A stretch of DNA of 64,000 nt, from positions 2,261,501-2,325,500 of the forward strand of contig NZ_CP076361.1 of NCBI RefSeq assembly GCF_018798885.1. The letters run 5' to 3'. This DNA is from Gemmobacter fulvus. Lineage in GTDB: Bacteria; Pseudomonadota; Alphaproteobacteria; Rhodobacterales; Rhodobacteraceae. Position 1 is the stretch's first letter; every line of letters begins with the position of its first letter. The notes below the pieces were generated by a model. It was not told the DNA's origin. It did not search any database and was given only the letters and a program-made list of their open reading frames with translations. A program made the position numbers and the translations under genes. This document shows, in pieces, positions 17,102 through 25,145 of the stretch.

Positions 17102-17928
17102 GCGGCCTCCGTCACGGCGCGGCGCAGCAATTCGGCGGCGGCTTCCAGCCGGTAATCCGCCGATGCGCGGATGTCATCCAGCGGCGACAGATGCGGGGCC
17201 AAGACCGTCGGGGTCAGGACTGGGACGGCCTGCGCCGGGGTCAGGCCGATCAGTGCCGCCTCCAGCACCGGCAGGCGGCGCGCGGTGGCGGAACAGGCCC
17301 CGACGGCAAGCGCGGCCTGCGTGATCCGCCCCCCGGCCATGGTCAGACGCACCGCCACCATGGCGATGGAAATCACCAGATAGGCGCGCGCGCCCAGCTT
17401 GTGAAAGGCCGCGCGCCCGGCAAGCGCACTGGCCGGAATATGGATCGCGCACAGCACCTCATCCGGCTGCCGCGCGGTCTGACGCGGGCCGCGCAGAAAG
17501 GCGTCCAGCGGCAGACGGCGCGCACCACGGGCCGAGACCAGCTCCAGCTCTGCATCCAGAACCAGCAGCGGTGGCACGCCATCTGCGGCAGGCGAGGCAT
17601 GGCAGAGATTGCCGCCAAGCGTGCCCGCATTCTGGATCTGCCAGCCGCCGACCTGACGCGCCGCCTGTTGCAACGCGGCCAGCGCCGGGGGCAGCGTGGC
17701 GGTGGCAAGCTGGGTCCAGCGGGTGGCGGCCCCGATGCGCAGGCCCTGTTCCGAGGCGCTGATGCCGTGCAGATCGGCCAGATCGGCAATGTCGATCATC
17801 GGGTCGCCCAAAACCTGCGCCGTGGTGGCGGGATACAGATCCGTGCCCCCCGCCATCAGCCGCCAGCCGCCCTGCGCCAATAGCGCGACGGCTTCGGGTA
17901 AGGTGCTGGGGCGCGCGTAACTGTTCAT
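17098..17928 (-). CDS. Xanthine dehydrogenase-family FAD-binding subunit
   Basis: A 276-residue FAD subunit (CoxM/XdhB-like). The FAD-binding motifs AGGTDLYP (near residue 26) and NAGTLGGNLCHASPAAD (near 105) are present, followed by the CO dehydrogenase flavoprotein C-terminal domain. The frame is open far upstream to 18672, but the homology starts at MNSYARPSTLPEAV; the ATG at 17928 is preceded by GGGGGAG. This is the first gene of the leftward operon. It transfers electrons from the Mo/Fe-S subunit to NAD or another acceptor. The 144-base gap to the divergent MarR gene should hold the operon promoter and contains an imperfect palindrome. Confidence 0.92.
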   Translation of the reverse strand: MNSYARPSTLPEAVALLAQGGWRLMAGGTDLYPATTAQVLGDPMIDIADLADLHGISASEQGLRIGAATRWTQLATATLPPALAALQQAARQVGGWQIQNAGTLGGNLCHASPAADGVPPLLVLDAELELVSARGARRLPLDAFLRGPRQTARQPDEVLCAIHIPASALAGRAAFHKLGARAYLVISIAMVAVRLTMAGGRITQAALAVGACSATARRLPVLEAALIGLTPAQAVPVLTPTVLAPHLSPLDDIRASADYRLEAAAELLRRAVTEAA

Positions 17929-17986
17929 CAACTCCCCCGCAAGGCGCAGGTTTCGGACAGATCGGGTGACGGTTGACCGGCAGGAA

Positions 17987-18000
17987 TTGTATGTATGCAA
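17987..18000. promoter_or_regulatory. Candidate MarR operator
   Basis: TTGTATGTATGCAA is an imperfect palindrome (5 of 7 base pairs symmetric, arms TTG/CAA) in the 144-base gap between the divergent FAD-subunit and MarR genes. MarR proteins commonly bind AT-rich palindromes of this size next to their own gene. The assignment is by position and symmetry only. Confidence 0.45.
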
Positions 18001-18072
18001 ACACTCTGCGGCGGTTTCGCCCCCTCTGTCAATTATCTTGCACAAGCCTTGGGGCGCAGCTATCGGGAAAGG

Positions 18073-18495
18073 ATGGAACAGCCCGCAGAAACCTATGTTC
18101 TGGACGATCAGGTCGGTTATGTGCTGCGCCGGGTGACGCAGCGGCATCTTTCGATCTTTTCGGAACATATTCCAGACGTTACCGCAATTCAGTTCGCCGT
18201 CATGGCGCGGCTTGCCGCAATGGGGCCGCTCAGCCAGAACCAGTTGGGCCGGGCGGCGTCGATGGATGCGGCGACGGTGAAGGGCGTGGTGGAACGGCTG
18301 GAGGCGCTGGGCCATGTGCAGCGCAGCGCCGATCCCGCCGACAAACGCCGCCTGACCGTGGCGCTCACCGTGGCGGGCACGGCGCTGGTGACTCGGCTGT
18401 TTCCGGTGGGGCTGCGGGTCAGTGCGGCGACGCTGGCGCCGCTGGACCCGGATGAGCAGACCGAGCTGATGCGGCTTCTGGCCAAACTGGTCTGA
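18073..18495 (+). CDS. MarR-family transcriptional regulator
   Basis: A 140-residue winged-helix regulator. The start is put at 18073, where MEQPAETYVLDDQVGYVLRR matches the usual MarR N-terminus and GGGAAAGG lies just upstream; the frame extends to 17995 but those residues look non-homologous and would cover the presumed operator. The DNA-binding part is LSQNQLGRAASMDAATVKGVVERLEALGHV with the wing DPADKRRLTVALT. It is divergent from the molybdenum hydroxylase operon, the usual layout for a MarR repressor relieved by a pathway substrate such as an aromatic acid. Confidence 0.9.
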   Translation: MEQPAETYVLDDQVGYVLRRVTQRHLSIFSEHIPDVTAIQFAVMARLAAMGPLSQNQLGRAASMDAATVKGVVERLEALGHVQRSADPADKRRLTVALTVAGTALVTRLFPVGLRVSAATLAPLDPDEQTELMRLLAKLV

Positions 18496-18552
18496 GCCCC
18501 GGCGCGAACATCCCGCTTTCGCCCCGTCGGGCAAGAACAAGGAACGATCCGG

Positions 18553-19023
18553 GTGGACAGTTTTGATCGCAAGATTCTGGCGCTGGTGCAGCGCGATTGC
18601 CAGCTGAAGGCGGAAGCCATCGCCGAAGAGGTCGGCCTGTCCACCTCGGCGGTGCAGCGGCGATTGCGGCAATTACGCACCGACAAGGTGATCACCGCAG
18701 AAATCGCCGTGGTCGACCGGCAGTCGGTGGGGCAGAGCATGACCTTCATCACAGGGCTGGAGATCGAGCGCGAAAACTATGATGCGCTGGCCCGCCTGCG
18801 CCAATGGGCGGCGCGGCAGGACAATATCCAGCAGCTCTATTACGTCACCGGCTCGGTTGATCTGATTGCGGTGATCACGGCGCGTGATGTGGCCGAATAT
18901 GATGACATCGCGGCGCAGATCATGCGCGAGAACTCGCAGATCAAGCGCATGAGCACCAATGTCGTGCTGAAAGAGGTGAAGGTCGGCCTCTATGTTCCGG
19001 TGGCCGAGGATGGCGCGGCCTGA
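18553..19023 (+). CDS. Lrp/AsnC-family transcriptional regulator
   Basis: A 156-residue Lrp/AsnC protein starting at GTG 18553, with AAGGAAC about eight bases upstream. The N-terminal helix-turn-helix is ILALVQRDCQLKAEAIAEEVGLSTSAVQRRLRQLRTDKVI and the C-terminal RAM ligand-binding domain contains YYVTGSVDLIAVITARDVAEYD. Such proteins form octamers and sense amino acids. It lies 126 bases upstream of an amino acid ABC operon on the same strand, so that operon is the likely target. A second Lrp-type gene sits at the far end of the same block. Confidence 0.92.
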   Translation: MDSFDRKILALVQRDCQLKAEAIAEEVGLSTSAVQRRLRQLRTDKVITAEIAVVDRQSVGQSMTFITGLEIERENYDALARLRQWAARQDNIQQLYYVTGSVDLIAVITARDVAEYDDIAAQIMRENSQIKRMSTNVVLKEVKVGLYVPVAEDGAA

Positions 19024-19149
19024 CGCGCAAAATCCGCATGACAGGGGGCATTTTTGCCGTCTGGCTTTGCGCAACCCGGTCACTTCGCGGTCTTGCGGCG
19101 CGGTCAGCCGTTATGATGGCGTCGAACCATAGCCGGGGAGACAGCCTGC

Positions 19150-19929
19150 ATGACCGAACAGGCCACGACAGCACTACAGATCGAGGATGTTCACAAGAGC
19201 TATGGCTCGCATGAGGTGCTGAAAGGCATTTCCCTGACCGCAAGGAAGGGCGATGTCATTTCGATCATCGGCTCGTCCGGGTCGGGAAAAAGCACCTTTC
19301 TGCGCTGCATCAACTTTCTGGAGATGCCCGACCGCGGGCGTTTCGTCATCAATGGCGAAACCGTGGCGTTGAAGGCCGGGCGCGACGGGCGCAGCCATCC
19401 GGCTGACATGCGCCAGATCGAACGGATCCGCAGCGGTCTGGGCATGGTGTTCCAGAACTTCAACCTCTGGCCGCATATGACCGTGCTGGAAAACGTGATC
19501 GAAGCGCCGGTGCATGTGATGAAGCGCACGCGCGCCGAAGCGGTGGAGCAGGCCGAGGCGCTGCTGGCCAAGGTGGGGCTTTATGACAAGCGCCACGTTT
19601 ATCCGGCGTTCATGTCAGGCGGTCAGCAGCAGCGCGCCTCCATCGCGCGGGCGCTGTGCGTCGATCCTTCGGTGATGCTGTTCGACGAGCCGACCTCGGC
19701 GCTGGACCCCGAACTGGTGGGCGAGGTGCTGAAAGTGATCCGCGATCTGGCCGACGAAGGCCGGACGATGCTTCTGGTCACACATGAGATGCGCTTTGCG
19801 CGCGATGTGTCCAGCCATGTGATGTTCCTTCACCAGGGCCGGGTGGAGGAGGAAGGCGCGCCGGAGCAGATCTTCAGCGCGCCGCAAACTGCACGGGTGC
19901 GCGAGTTCACCGGCACTCTGGCCGCATAA
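19150..19929 (+). CDS. Polar amino acid ABC transporter ATPase (HisP/GlnQ-like)
   Basis: A 259-residue ATPase of the polar amino acid uptake class. Walker A GSSGSGKST is at residues 41-49, the signature MSGGQQQR near 157 and Walker B VMLFDEPTSALDPE near 176. A GGGGAG ribosome site precedes the ATG. It is the first gene of an ATPase-binding protein-permease-permease set with 7- to 30-base spacings. The family imports histidine, lysine/arginine/ornithine, glutamine, cystine or opines; the substrate is not settled by sequence. Confidence 0.95.
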   Translation: MTEQATTALQIEDVHKSYGSHEVLKGISLTARKGDVISIIGSSGSGKSTFLRCINFLEMPDRGRFVINGETVALKAGRDGRSHPADMRQIERIRSGLGMVFQNFNLWPHMTVLENVIEAPVHVMKRTRAEAVEQAEALLAKVGLYDKRHVYPAFMSGGQQQRASIARALCVDPSVMLFDEPTSALDPELVGEVLKVIRDLADEGRTMLLVTHEMRFARDVSSHVMFLHQGRVEEEGAPEQIFSAPQTARVREFTGTLAA

Positions 19930-19954
19930 CAAAACAGCAACAGGACGTCCGACC

Positions 19955-20722
19955 ATGATCAGAATTTCTCTCGCCCTTGCGGGCGCTCTTTTTGCCTGCG
20001 CGGGGGCTGCCCAGTCCGAAATCCGCTTTGGTGTGATGAACGAAGCCTATCCGCCGTTTTTCACCAAGGATGCCAGCGGCACCTGGGTCGGCTGGGAAAT
20101 CGAGCTGATGGACGCGGTCTGCGCCGAGCTGAAGGAAGAGTGCAGCATCGTCGATATGTCTTGGGACGGGCTGATCCCCGGGCTGGCCTCGAAGAAATTC
20201 GATGTGATCTGGTCGTCCATGTCGATCACGCCGGAGCGGCGCGAAACCATCGACTTCACAGACCGCTATTACAACACGCCCAGCAAGCTGATCGGTTACG
20301 CTGACGGCGTGCTGGGGGCGGGGCCGCAAGACGTGGCGGGCAAGACCATCGGCATTCAGGTCTCGACCATCCAGTCCACCTATTATGCCAAGTATTTCAA
20401 GGATGTTGCCTCGGAAAAGACCTATAGCACGCTGGACGAGGCGTTTCAGGATCTGGCGGCAGGCCGCATTGACTATGTGTTCGGCGATTCCATCCCGCTG
20501 ATGGAGTTCCTCAAGACCGATTTCGGCAAAGGTTGCTGCGAGGACAAAGGCAATGTCGTGCATGACGCCGAAATTCTCGGCGAGGGCATCGGTGGCGGCC
20601 TGCGCAAGGAAGATGCAGCCCTGCGGGATCGGCTGAACACGGCCATTGCCGCCCTGCGCGCAAATGGCACCTATGCCGAGATTTCGGGCAAGTACTTCAC
20701 CTTTGATCCCTATGGCAAATGA
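19955..20722 (+). CDS. Amino acid ABC substrate-binding protein
   Basis: A 255-residue periplasmic binding protein (SBP_bac_3, LAO/HisJ class). A Sec signal peptide covers about residues 1-20 and ends in AGAAQS. The mature protein starts EIRFGVMNEAYPPFF, the usual first strand of the fold, and WVGWEIELMDAVCAEL and DVIWSSMSITPERRETIDFTD follow the standard pattern. Two adjacent cysteines (KGCCEDKG, near residue 190) are uncommon and could form a disulfide. It would deliver an amino acid to the permease pair encoded next. Confidence 0.94.
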   Translation: MIRISLALAGALFACAGAAQSEIRFGVMNEAYPPFFTKDASGTWVGWEIELMDAVCAELKEECSIVDMSWDGLIPGLASKKFDVIWSSMSITPERRETIDFTDRYYNTPSKLIGYADGVLGAGPQDVAGKTIGIQVSTIQSTYYAKYFKDVASEKTYSTLDEAFQDLAAGRIDYVFGDSIPLMEFLKTDFGKGCCEDKGNVVHDAEILGEGIGGGLRKEDAALRDRLNTAIAALRANGTYAEISGKYFTFDPYGK

Positions 20723-20752
20723 TCCGGTGCCGGTCATCGGAAAGGAGGCTGC

Positions 20753-21475
20753 ATGTCGGATCTGATCGACAAACTCGCGCTTCTGGCAATCACGCCCCCC
20801 GGCTGGGGGGGCGTCTTGCTCGATGGGGCGCTGGCGACCCTTGCCATTTCGGGCGGGGCCTATGCGGTGGGGCTGGTGATCGGTCTGGCCGGGGCGCTTG
20901 GCAAACTGTCGGGCATCCGGCCGCTGGTTGCGGGGCTGAACCTCTATACCACCGCCGTGCGGGCCATTCCTGAACTCATCCTGATCGTCGGCCTCTATTA
21001 CGCGGGCACCGATGGCCTGAACCGGGGTCTGGCGCTGATCGGCCTGCCGCCGGTCGAGATCAATGGTTTCATGGCCGCCGTGCTGGTGCTGGGCATCGTG
21101 CAGGGCGCCTATATGACCGAGGTTCTGCGCGGTGCGATCGTGGCGATCCCGTTGGGGCAGGTCGAGGCGGCCAAGGCCGTGGGCATGGCGCCGTTGCTGC
21201 GCTTTCGCCGGGTGGTGTTTCCCGCGCTGATGCCGAATGCGCTGCCGGGGCTGGCCAATCTGTGGATGTCCGTCACCAAGGACAGCGCGCTGATTGCCGT
21301 GGTCGGCTATCAGGAACTGGCGCTGGCCACCCGTATCGCGGCGGGAAATACCAAACAGTATTTCCTGTTCTTTCTGGCGGCGGCGCTGCTGTATCTCGTC
21401 ATCACGCTCGGCTCCAATGTCGTGTTCCGCTTTGCGGATCGGCATTTCCGCCGTGGCTTGCCGCTAAGCGCATGA
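20753..21475 (+). CDS. Amino acid ABC permease (HisQ-like)
   Basis: A 240-residue permease with five or so hydrophobic segments and the EAA-type coupling loop GQVEAAKAVGMAPLLRFRRVVFPAL near residues 135-160. It forms a heterodimer with the permease encoded 7 bases downstream. An AAAGGAGG ribosome site precedes the ATG, one of the strongest in the window. Length is normal for the HisQ/ArtQ family. Confidence 0.94.
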   Translation: MSDLIDKLALLAITPPGWGGVLLDGALATLAISGGAYAVGLVIGLAGALGKLSGIRPLVAGLNLYTTAVRAIPELILIVGLYYAGTDGLNRGLALIGLPPVEINGFMAAVLVLGIVQGAYMTEVLRGAIVAIPLGQVEAAKAVGMAPLLRFRRVVFPALMPNALPGLANLWMSVTKDSALIAVVGYQELALATRIAAGNTKQYFLFFLAAALLYLVITLGSNVVFRFADRHFRRGLPLSA

Positions 21476-21482
21476 GGCTGGC

Positions 21483-22172
21483 ATGAATTTTTCCTGGTTG
21501 TCCGACTATCTGCCGCTGCTGGTCTGGGGGGCGGGGCAAACCATCGCCCTGCTGGTGATTTCTGTCGCGCTGGGCTTTCCGCTCGCCATTGGCGTGGCCC
21601 TGATGCGCCTCAGCCGGTTCCGGGGTCTGCGCGGTCTTGCCAATGGCTATTGCACCTTCCTGCGCGGCACGCCGCTTCTGGTGCAGCTTTGGCTGTTTTA
21701 CTACGGCATCGGGTCGCTGTTGCCGATGGTGCCGGGGCTGCGCGGCAGCTTTCTGTGGCCGGTGCTGAGCGAAGGGTTCTTTTTCGCCGCCGTCGCCTTC
21801 ACACTGAACTATGCCGCCTACGAGGCGGAGGTGCTGCGCGGGGCGCCACTGGCGGTGCCCAAGGGCGAGATCGAGGCGGCGCGCGCCTTTGGCATGCCGC
21901 CGGGCAAGGTGCTGCGCCGGGTCTGGTTGCCCCGCGCCATCCGCACCGCGCTGCCCACGATTGCAGGCGGTGTGGTGTTGCAGCTGAAAGCAACGCCGCT
22001 GGCCTTCAGCGTGACGGTAATGGATCTTTATGCCGTTGCCTACAAGATCCGGCAGGATACGCTTCTGGTCTATGAACCGCTGATCGTGGTCACGGTGTTT
22101 TTCGTGCTGGTCGCGGTGTTGATTGCCCAAGTGTTCCGCCGGATCGAAGCCCAGATCCCGATCCGGCGCTGA
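21483..22172 (+). CDS. Amino acid ABC permease (HisM-like)
   Basis: A 229-residue permease, second channel subunit of the importer. The coupling loop is GEIEAARAFGMPPGKVLRRVWLP near residues 125-147, and an N-terminal stretch TFLRGTPLLVQLWLFYYGIG is typical of the family. It starts 7 bases after the first permease stop and is followed 31 bases later by the PLP enzyme gene, which suggests that the imported amino acid feeds that enzyme. Confidence 0.94.
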   Translation: MNFSWLSDYLPLLVWGAGQTIALLVISVALGFPLAIGVALMRLSRFRGLRGLANGYCTFLRGTPLLVQLWLFYYGIGSLLPMVPGLRGSFLWPVLSEGFFFAAVAFTLNYAAYEAEVLRGAPLAVPKGEIEAARAFGMPPGKVLRRVWLPRAIRTALPTIAGGVVLQLKATPLAFSVTVMDLYAVAYKIRQDTLLVYEPLIVVTVFFVLVAVLIAQVFRRIEAQIPIRR

Positions 22173-22203
22173 CAGTCGTTTGACGTATATAAGAAGGTGA
22201 ACC

Positions 22204-23442
22204 ATGACAAAGACCATGGGCGTATCGACCCTGACGGCGCAGCCTGCCTTGCGTCCCGAAACCCTCGCACTGGATGCGGGCCTGATCATTGATCCGGCCA
22301 CCGGGGCCATCCAGCCCAATATCGCCATGTCGGTCAACAATGTGCTGGTGCCGGGCGAAGGGGCCTTTTCGGCGGATGGGGTAGAGGATCTGACGGCGCT
22401 GCCCTATCTTTATGCCCGCTGGACCAACCCGACCGTGCGCGCGCTGGAAACCCGGATGGCGGCGCTGGAACAGACCGAAGACGCGCTGGCCACCGCAACC
22501 GGGGTGGCGGCGCTTGCGGCGATCTTTCTGACTTTCCTCAAGGCGGGCGATCATCTGGTAGTCAGCGATGTCTGCTATGCCGGCGCGAATGAACTGTCGC
22601 GCCGCATCCTGCCCGATTTCGGGATCGAGGTGACGGCGGTCAATCTGTCCTGCCCGGAGGCATTGCGGGCGGCGCTGCGGCCCAATACCCGGCTGGTGCA
22701 TTGCGAAACCCCCTGCAATCCGCTGCTGCGCCTGACCGATCTGCGCCAGATTGCCGGGATTGCCCATGCGCATGGGGCGCTGATGTCTGTGGACAGCACG
22801 CTGGCCACGCCCGTCTCGACGCGGCCACATGCGTTTGGGGCGGATCTGGTGATGCACTCGCTGACCAAGTTCATCAATGGCCATGGCGATGCGCTGGGCG
22901 GGATCGTGACGGGGCGCAAGGCGCTGGTGGCGCAGATGCGGGCGCGGGCCGGGGTCTATCTCGGGGCGTCGATCTCGGCGATGAATGCCTGGCTGATCCT
23001 GCGCGGCATCGACACGCTGTTCCCGCGCCTGCGCCAGATCAACGCAACGGCGCAGACCCTTGCCGCGTTTCTGGAAACGCACCCCGCCGTGTCGCGGGTG
23101 ATCTATCCCGGTCTGCCGTCGCACCCGCAATATGCGCTTGCACAGGCGCAGATGGATCATCCGGGCGGCATGATCGCGTTTCAGACGGCGGATGTGCAGG
23201 GCATGGCTCGGCAATTGGCCGCGCGTCTGAAGGTGGCGCATTACGCCTTTTCGCTGGGTCATCAGCGCAGCATCGTTGTGCTGCTGGACACGGCCGAGAT
23301 GATGGCAAGCACCTATGGCCTGCAAGATGCGCCGCTGGAGGATTACCGGCGTTACGCCGGGGACGGCATCTTCCGGCTGTCGGTCGGGTTGGAGGCTGCC
23401 GAGGATCTGATGGCCGATCTTGATCAGGCCCTGCGCGGCTGA
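22204..23442 (+). CDS. Cys/Met-metabolism PLP enzyme (cystathionine lyase/synthase type)
   Basis: A 412-residue enzyme of the Cys/Met metabolism PLP family. The Schiff-base lysine is Lys222 in HSLTKFINGHGD. YARWTNPTVRALETRMAALE near residues 65-85 and the C-terminal FRLSVGLEAAEDLMADLDQAL are family marks. Possible reactions are gamma- or beta-elimination or replacement on cystathionine, methionine or O-acyl homoserine; the sequence does not decide. It lies at the end of the amino acid importer operon and just before an Lrp gene. With the homoserine-dehydrogenase/aldehyde-dehydrogenase pair downstream it points to use of a homoserine-derived or sulfur amino acid. AAGGTG precedes the ATG. Confidence 0.9.
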   Translation: MTKTMGVSTLTAQPALRPETLALDAGLIIDPATGAIQPNIAMSVNNVLVPGEGAFSADGVEDLTALPYLYARWTNPTVRALETRMAALEQTEDALATATGVAALAAIFLTFLKAGDHLVVSDVCYAGANELSRRILPDFGIEVTAVNLSCPEALRAALRPNTRLVHCETPCNPLLRLTDLRQIAGIAHAHGALMSVDSTLATPVSTRPHAFGADLVMHSLTKFINGHGDALGGIVTGRKALVAQMRARAGVYLGASISAMNAWLILRGIDTLFPRLRQINATAQTLAAFLETHPAVSRVIYPGLPSHPQYALAQAQMDHPGGMIAFQTADVQGMARQLAARLKVAHYAFSLGHQRSIVVLLDTAEMMASTYGLQDAPLEDYRRYAGDGIFRLSVGLEAAEDLMADLDQALRG

Positions 23443-23454
23443 TAAAGGGGGCGC

Positions 23455-23898
23455 ATGAAACAGCTACCCGACGCGCTGGATCTGCGCTTGCTGGACGAGC
23501 TGAGCCGGAATGCGCGCATCCCCCATGCCGAACTGGCCGAGCGGGTCAGCCTGTCGCGCAATGCGGTCCGTCAGCGGATCGACCGGCTGGAGCGGGATGG
23601 CTTCATTGCGGGCTACACCATCCGGCAGGGCGATGGCCTGCCGGTATCGGCCCCGATCGTGGCACTGATGTTTGTCTATCGTCAGGACAGGATGCGCGGC
23701 GGCGAGGTTCTGGCCGCGCTGAAACGCCTGCCCGAAGTGGTGAATTGCGATGTGATGAGCGGCGAGTTCGACATCGTGCTGCGGGTGGAGGCGACGGCGG
23801 CAGACCGCATCCGCGCCATCTGGCAGGAAATATCGGCCATGCCGGGGGTGCGCGATACGCTAACATCCTTTGCCCTGACCAGCCTGCGCAAACGCTGA
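23455..23898 (+). CDS. Lrp/AsnC-family transcriptional regulator
   Basis: A 147-residue Lrp/AsnC protein. The helix-turn-helix is LLDELSRNARIPHAELAERVSLSRNAVRQRIDRLERDGFI and the RAM domain includes VVNCDVMSGEFDIVLRVEATAADRI. It starts 12 bases after the PLP enzyme gene and is followed by a strong terminator. It is distinct from the Lrp-like protein at 18553. It probably senses the amino acid handled by this block and may also act on the inverted repeat upstream of the next gene. Confidence 0.92.
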   Translation: MKQLPDALDLRLLDELSRNARIPHAELAERVSLSRNAVRQRIDRLERDGFIAGYTIRQGDGLPVSAPIVALMFVYRQDRMRGGEVLAALKRLPEVVNCDVMSGEFDIVLRVEATAADRIRAIWQEISAMPGVRDTLTSFALTSLRKR

Positions 23899-23918
23899 TC
23901 CCGGCACATACCACCCCG

Positions 23919-23949
23919 AAGGCCCTGCATCCCGGATGCGGGGCCTTTT
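23919..23949 (+). terminator. Rho-independent terminator
   Basis: A 12-base-pair stem (arms AAGGCCCTGCAT and ATGCGGGGCCTT, one T-G wobble) with a 5-base loop, ending in a TTTT run. It lies 21 bases after the Lrp stop and should end the ABC/PLP/Lrp operon, which separates it from the homoserine dehydrogenase unit. Confidence 0.85.
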
Positions 23950-24010
23950 GCTGTGCACCGGGGCCATGCAGCGGTGCTGTCTCCTGTGCAGATCGGCCTG
24001 AACTTTGGTC

Positions 24011-24050
24011 AGTTTGCGCGCTGTCGCGGTGCGATCTGCCCGCGCAAACT
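24011..24050. promoter_or_regulatory. Perfect 10-bp inverted repeat upstream of the dehydrogenase pair
   Basis: AGTTTGCGCG at 24011-24020 and its exact complement CGCGCAAACT at 24041-24050 are separated by 20 bases, with arm centres 30 bases (about three helical turns) apart. The ATG of the next gene is 31 bases further on. It could be an operator for an Lrp-type protein or the stem of a leader hairpin. No T-run follows, so it is not an ordinary terminator. Confidence 0.5.
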
Positions 24051-24080
24051 TGTCTGAACCGGATCAGGGAGACCGCAGAC

Positions 24081-25145
24081 ATGACCATCTACACCGTTTC
24101 ACTCATCGGCTTTGGCGGCGTGAACCGCGCCTTGGCAGAACTGATCGCCGAGCGCAACGAAACATGGCAGCGCGAGCTGGGGTTCGGGCTGAACATCGTC
24201 GGCGTCAGCGACCTGCATCTCGGCTCGGTCATTTCGCCCAATGGCATCGACGCCCGGATGCTGACCGCAACCCGCTTTGAAAAGGGCGGCTTTGCCAATC
24301 TGTCGGGCGGCAGCGCCGAGCCGCGCAGCCTGCATGTGGTGCGCAGCGCCCCGGCGGATATCGTGGTTGAGGCGACCTATACCGATCCGGCCACCGGCGA
24401 GCCTGCCATCTCGCATTGCCGCGCCGCCTTCGAGGCGGGGCGCAGCGTGGTCACGACCAACAAGGGCCCGGTCGCGCTGGCAGCGGCAGAGCTGAAGGCG
24501 ATGGCGGCGGCCTGCGGGGTGGGCTTTGAATATGAAGGCGCCGTGATGAGCGGCACCCCGGTCATCCGTCTGGCGCAGAGCGCGCTGGCCGGGGCCGAGA
24601 TCACCGGCTTTGCCGGGATCCTGAACGGCACGTCGAATTTCGTGCTGGGCCGGATGCAGACCGGGCTTGGCTTTGCCGAGGCGGTGGCCGAAGCGCAGGC
24701 GGCGGGCTATGCCGAAGCCGATCCGACAGCCGATGTCGAAGGGTTCGACGTGCGGCTGAAGGTGGTGATCCTGGCGAATGAGGTGCTGGGGGCCACCCTC
24801 ACCCCGGATCAGGTGGATTGTGCGGGCATTTCCGCCCTGACCCCGGCGGCTCTGGCCGAGGCCGAGGCGGCAGGCACGCGCTGGAAGCTGATCGGGTCGG
24901 CGGCGCGCGATGCTTCGGGCCGGATCACGGCGGCGGTGCGCGCGGAACGGCTGCCGCTGGCGCATCCGCTGGCCTCGGTCAGCGGGGCGGTCAATGCCAT
25001 CACCTTCCAGACCGGGCTTCTGGGGGATGTGACCGTCACCGGCCCCGGTGCCGGGCGGATCGAGACGGCCTTTGCGCTGCTGTCCGACATCGTGGCGCTG
25101 CACCGCAAGGCCACGCCCCTCGCACTGCGCGAGGCCGCAGAATGA
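24081..25145 (+). CDS. Homoserine dehydrogenase-like NAD(P)-binding protein
   Basis: A 354-residue protein with homoserine dehydrogenase architecture but no ACT domain. The start at 24081 fits the N-terminal Rossmann strand [13 protein letters not shown] and has AGGGAGA upstream. The catalytic-region lysine is Lys128 in [20 protein letters not shown] and [19 protein letters not shown] match the family substrate-binding blocks. The housekeeping enzyme reduces aspartate semialdehyde to homoserine; the coupling here to an aldehyde dehydrogenase suggests the reverse, homoserine-oxidising direction. It could also act on another 3- or 4-hydroxy amino acid. Its stop overlaps the next ATG (ATGA). Confidence 0.85.
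   Translation: MTIYTVSLIGFGGVNRALAELIAERNETWQRELGFGLNIVGVSDLHLGSVISPNGIDARMLTATRFEKGGFANLSGGSAEPRSLHVVRSAPADIVVEATYTDPATGEPAISHCRAAFEAGRSVVTTNKGPVALAAAELKAMAAACGVGFEYEGAVMSGTPVIRLAQSALAGAEITGFAGILNGTSNFVLGRMQTGLGFAEAVAEAQAAGYAEADPTADVEGFDVRLKVVILANEVLGATLTPDQVDCAGISALTPAALAEAEAAGTRWKLIGSAARDASGRITAAVRAERLPLAHPLASVSGAVNAITFQTGLLGDVTVTGPGAGRIETAFALLSDIVALHRKATPLALREAAE

Noticed and set aside
14453-17155. A 900-residue plus-strand frame opposite the Mo hydroxylase
   Set aside because: Low-complexity Gln/Arg/Gly composition and no motifs, while the minus-strand gene has all eight Fe-S cysteines.
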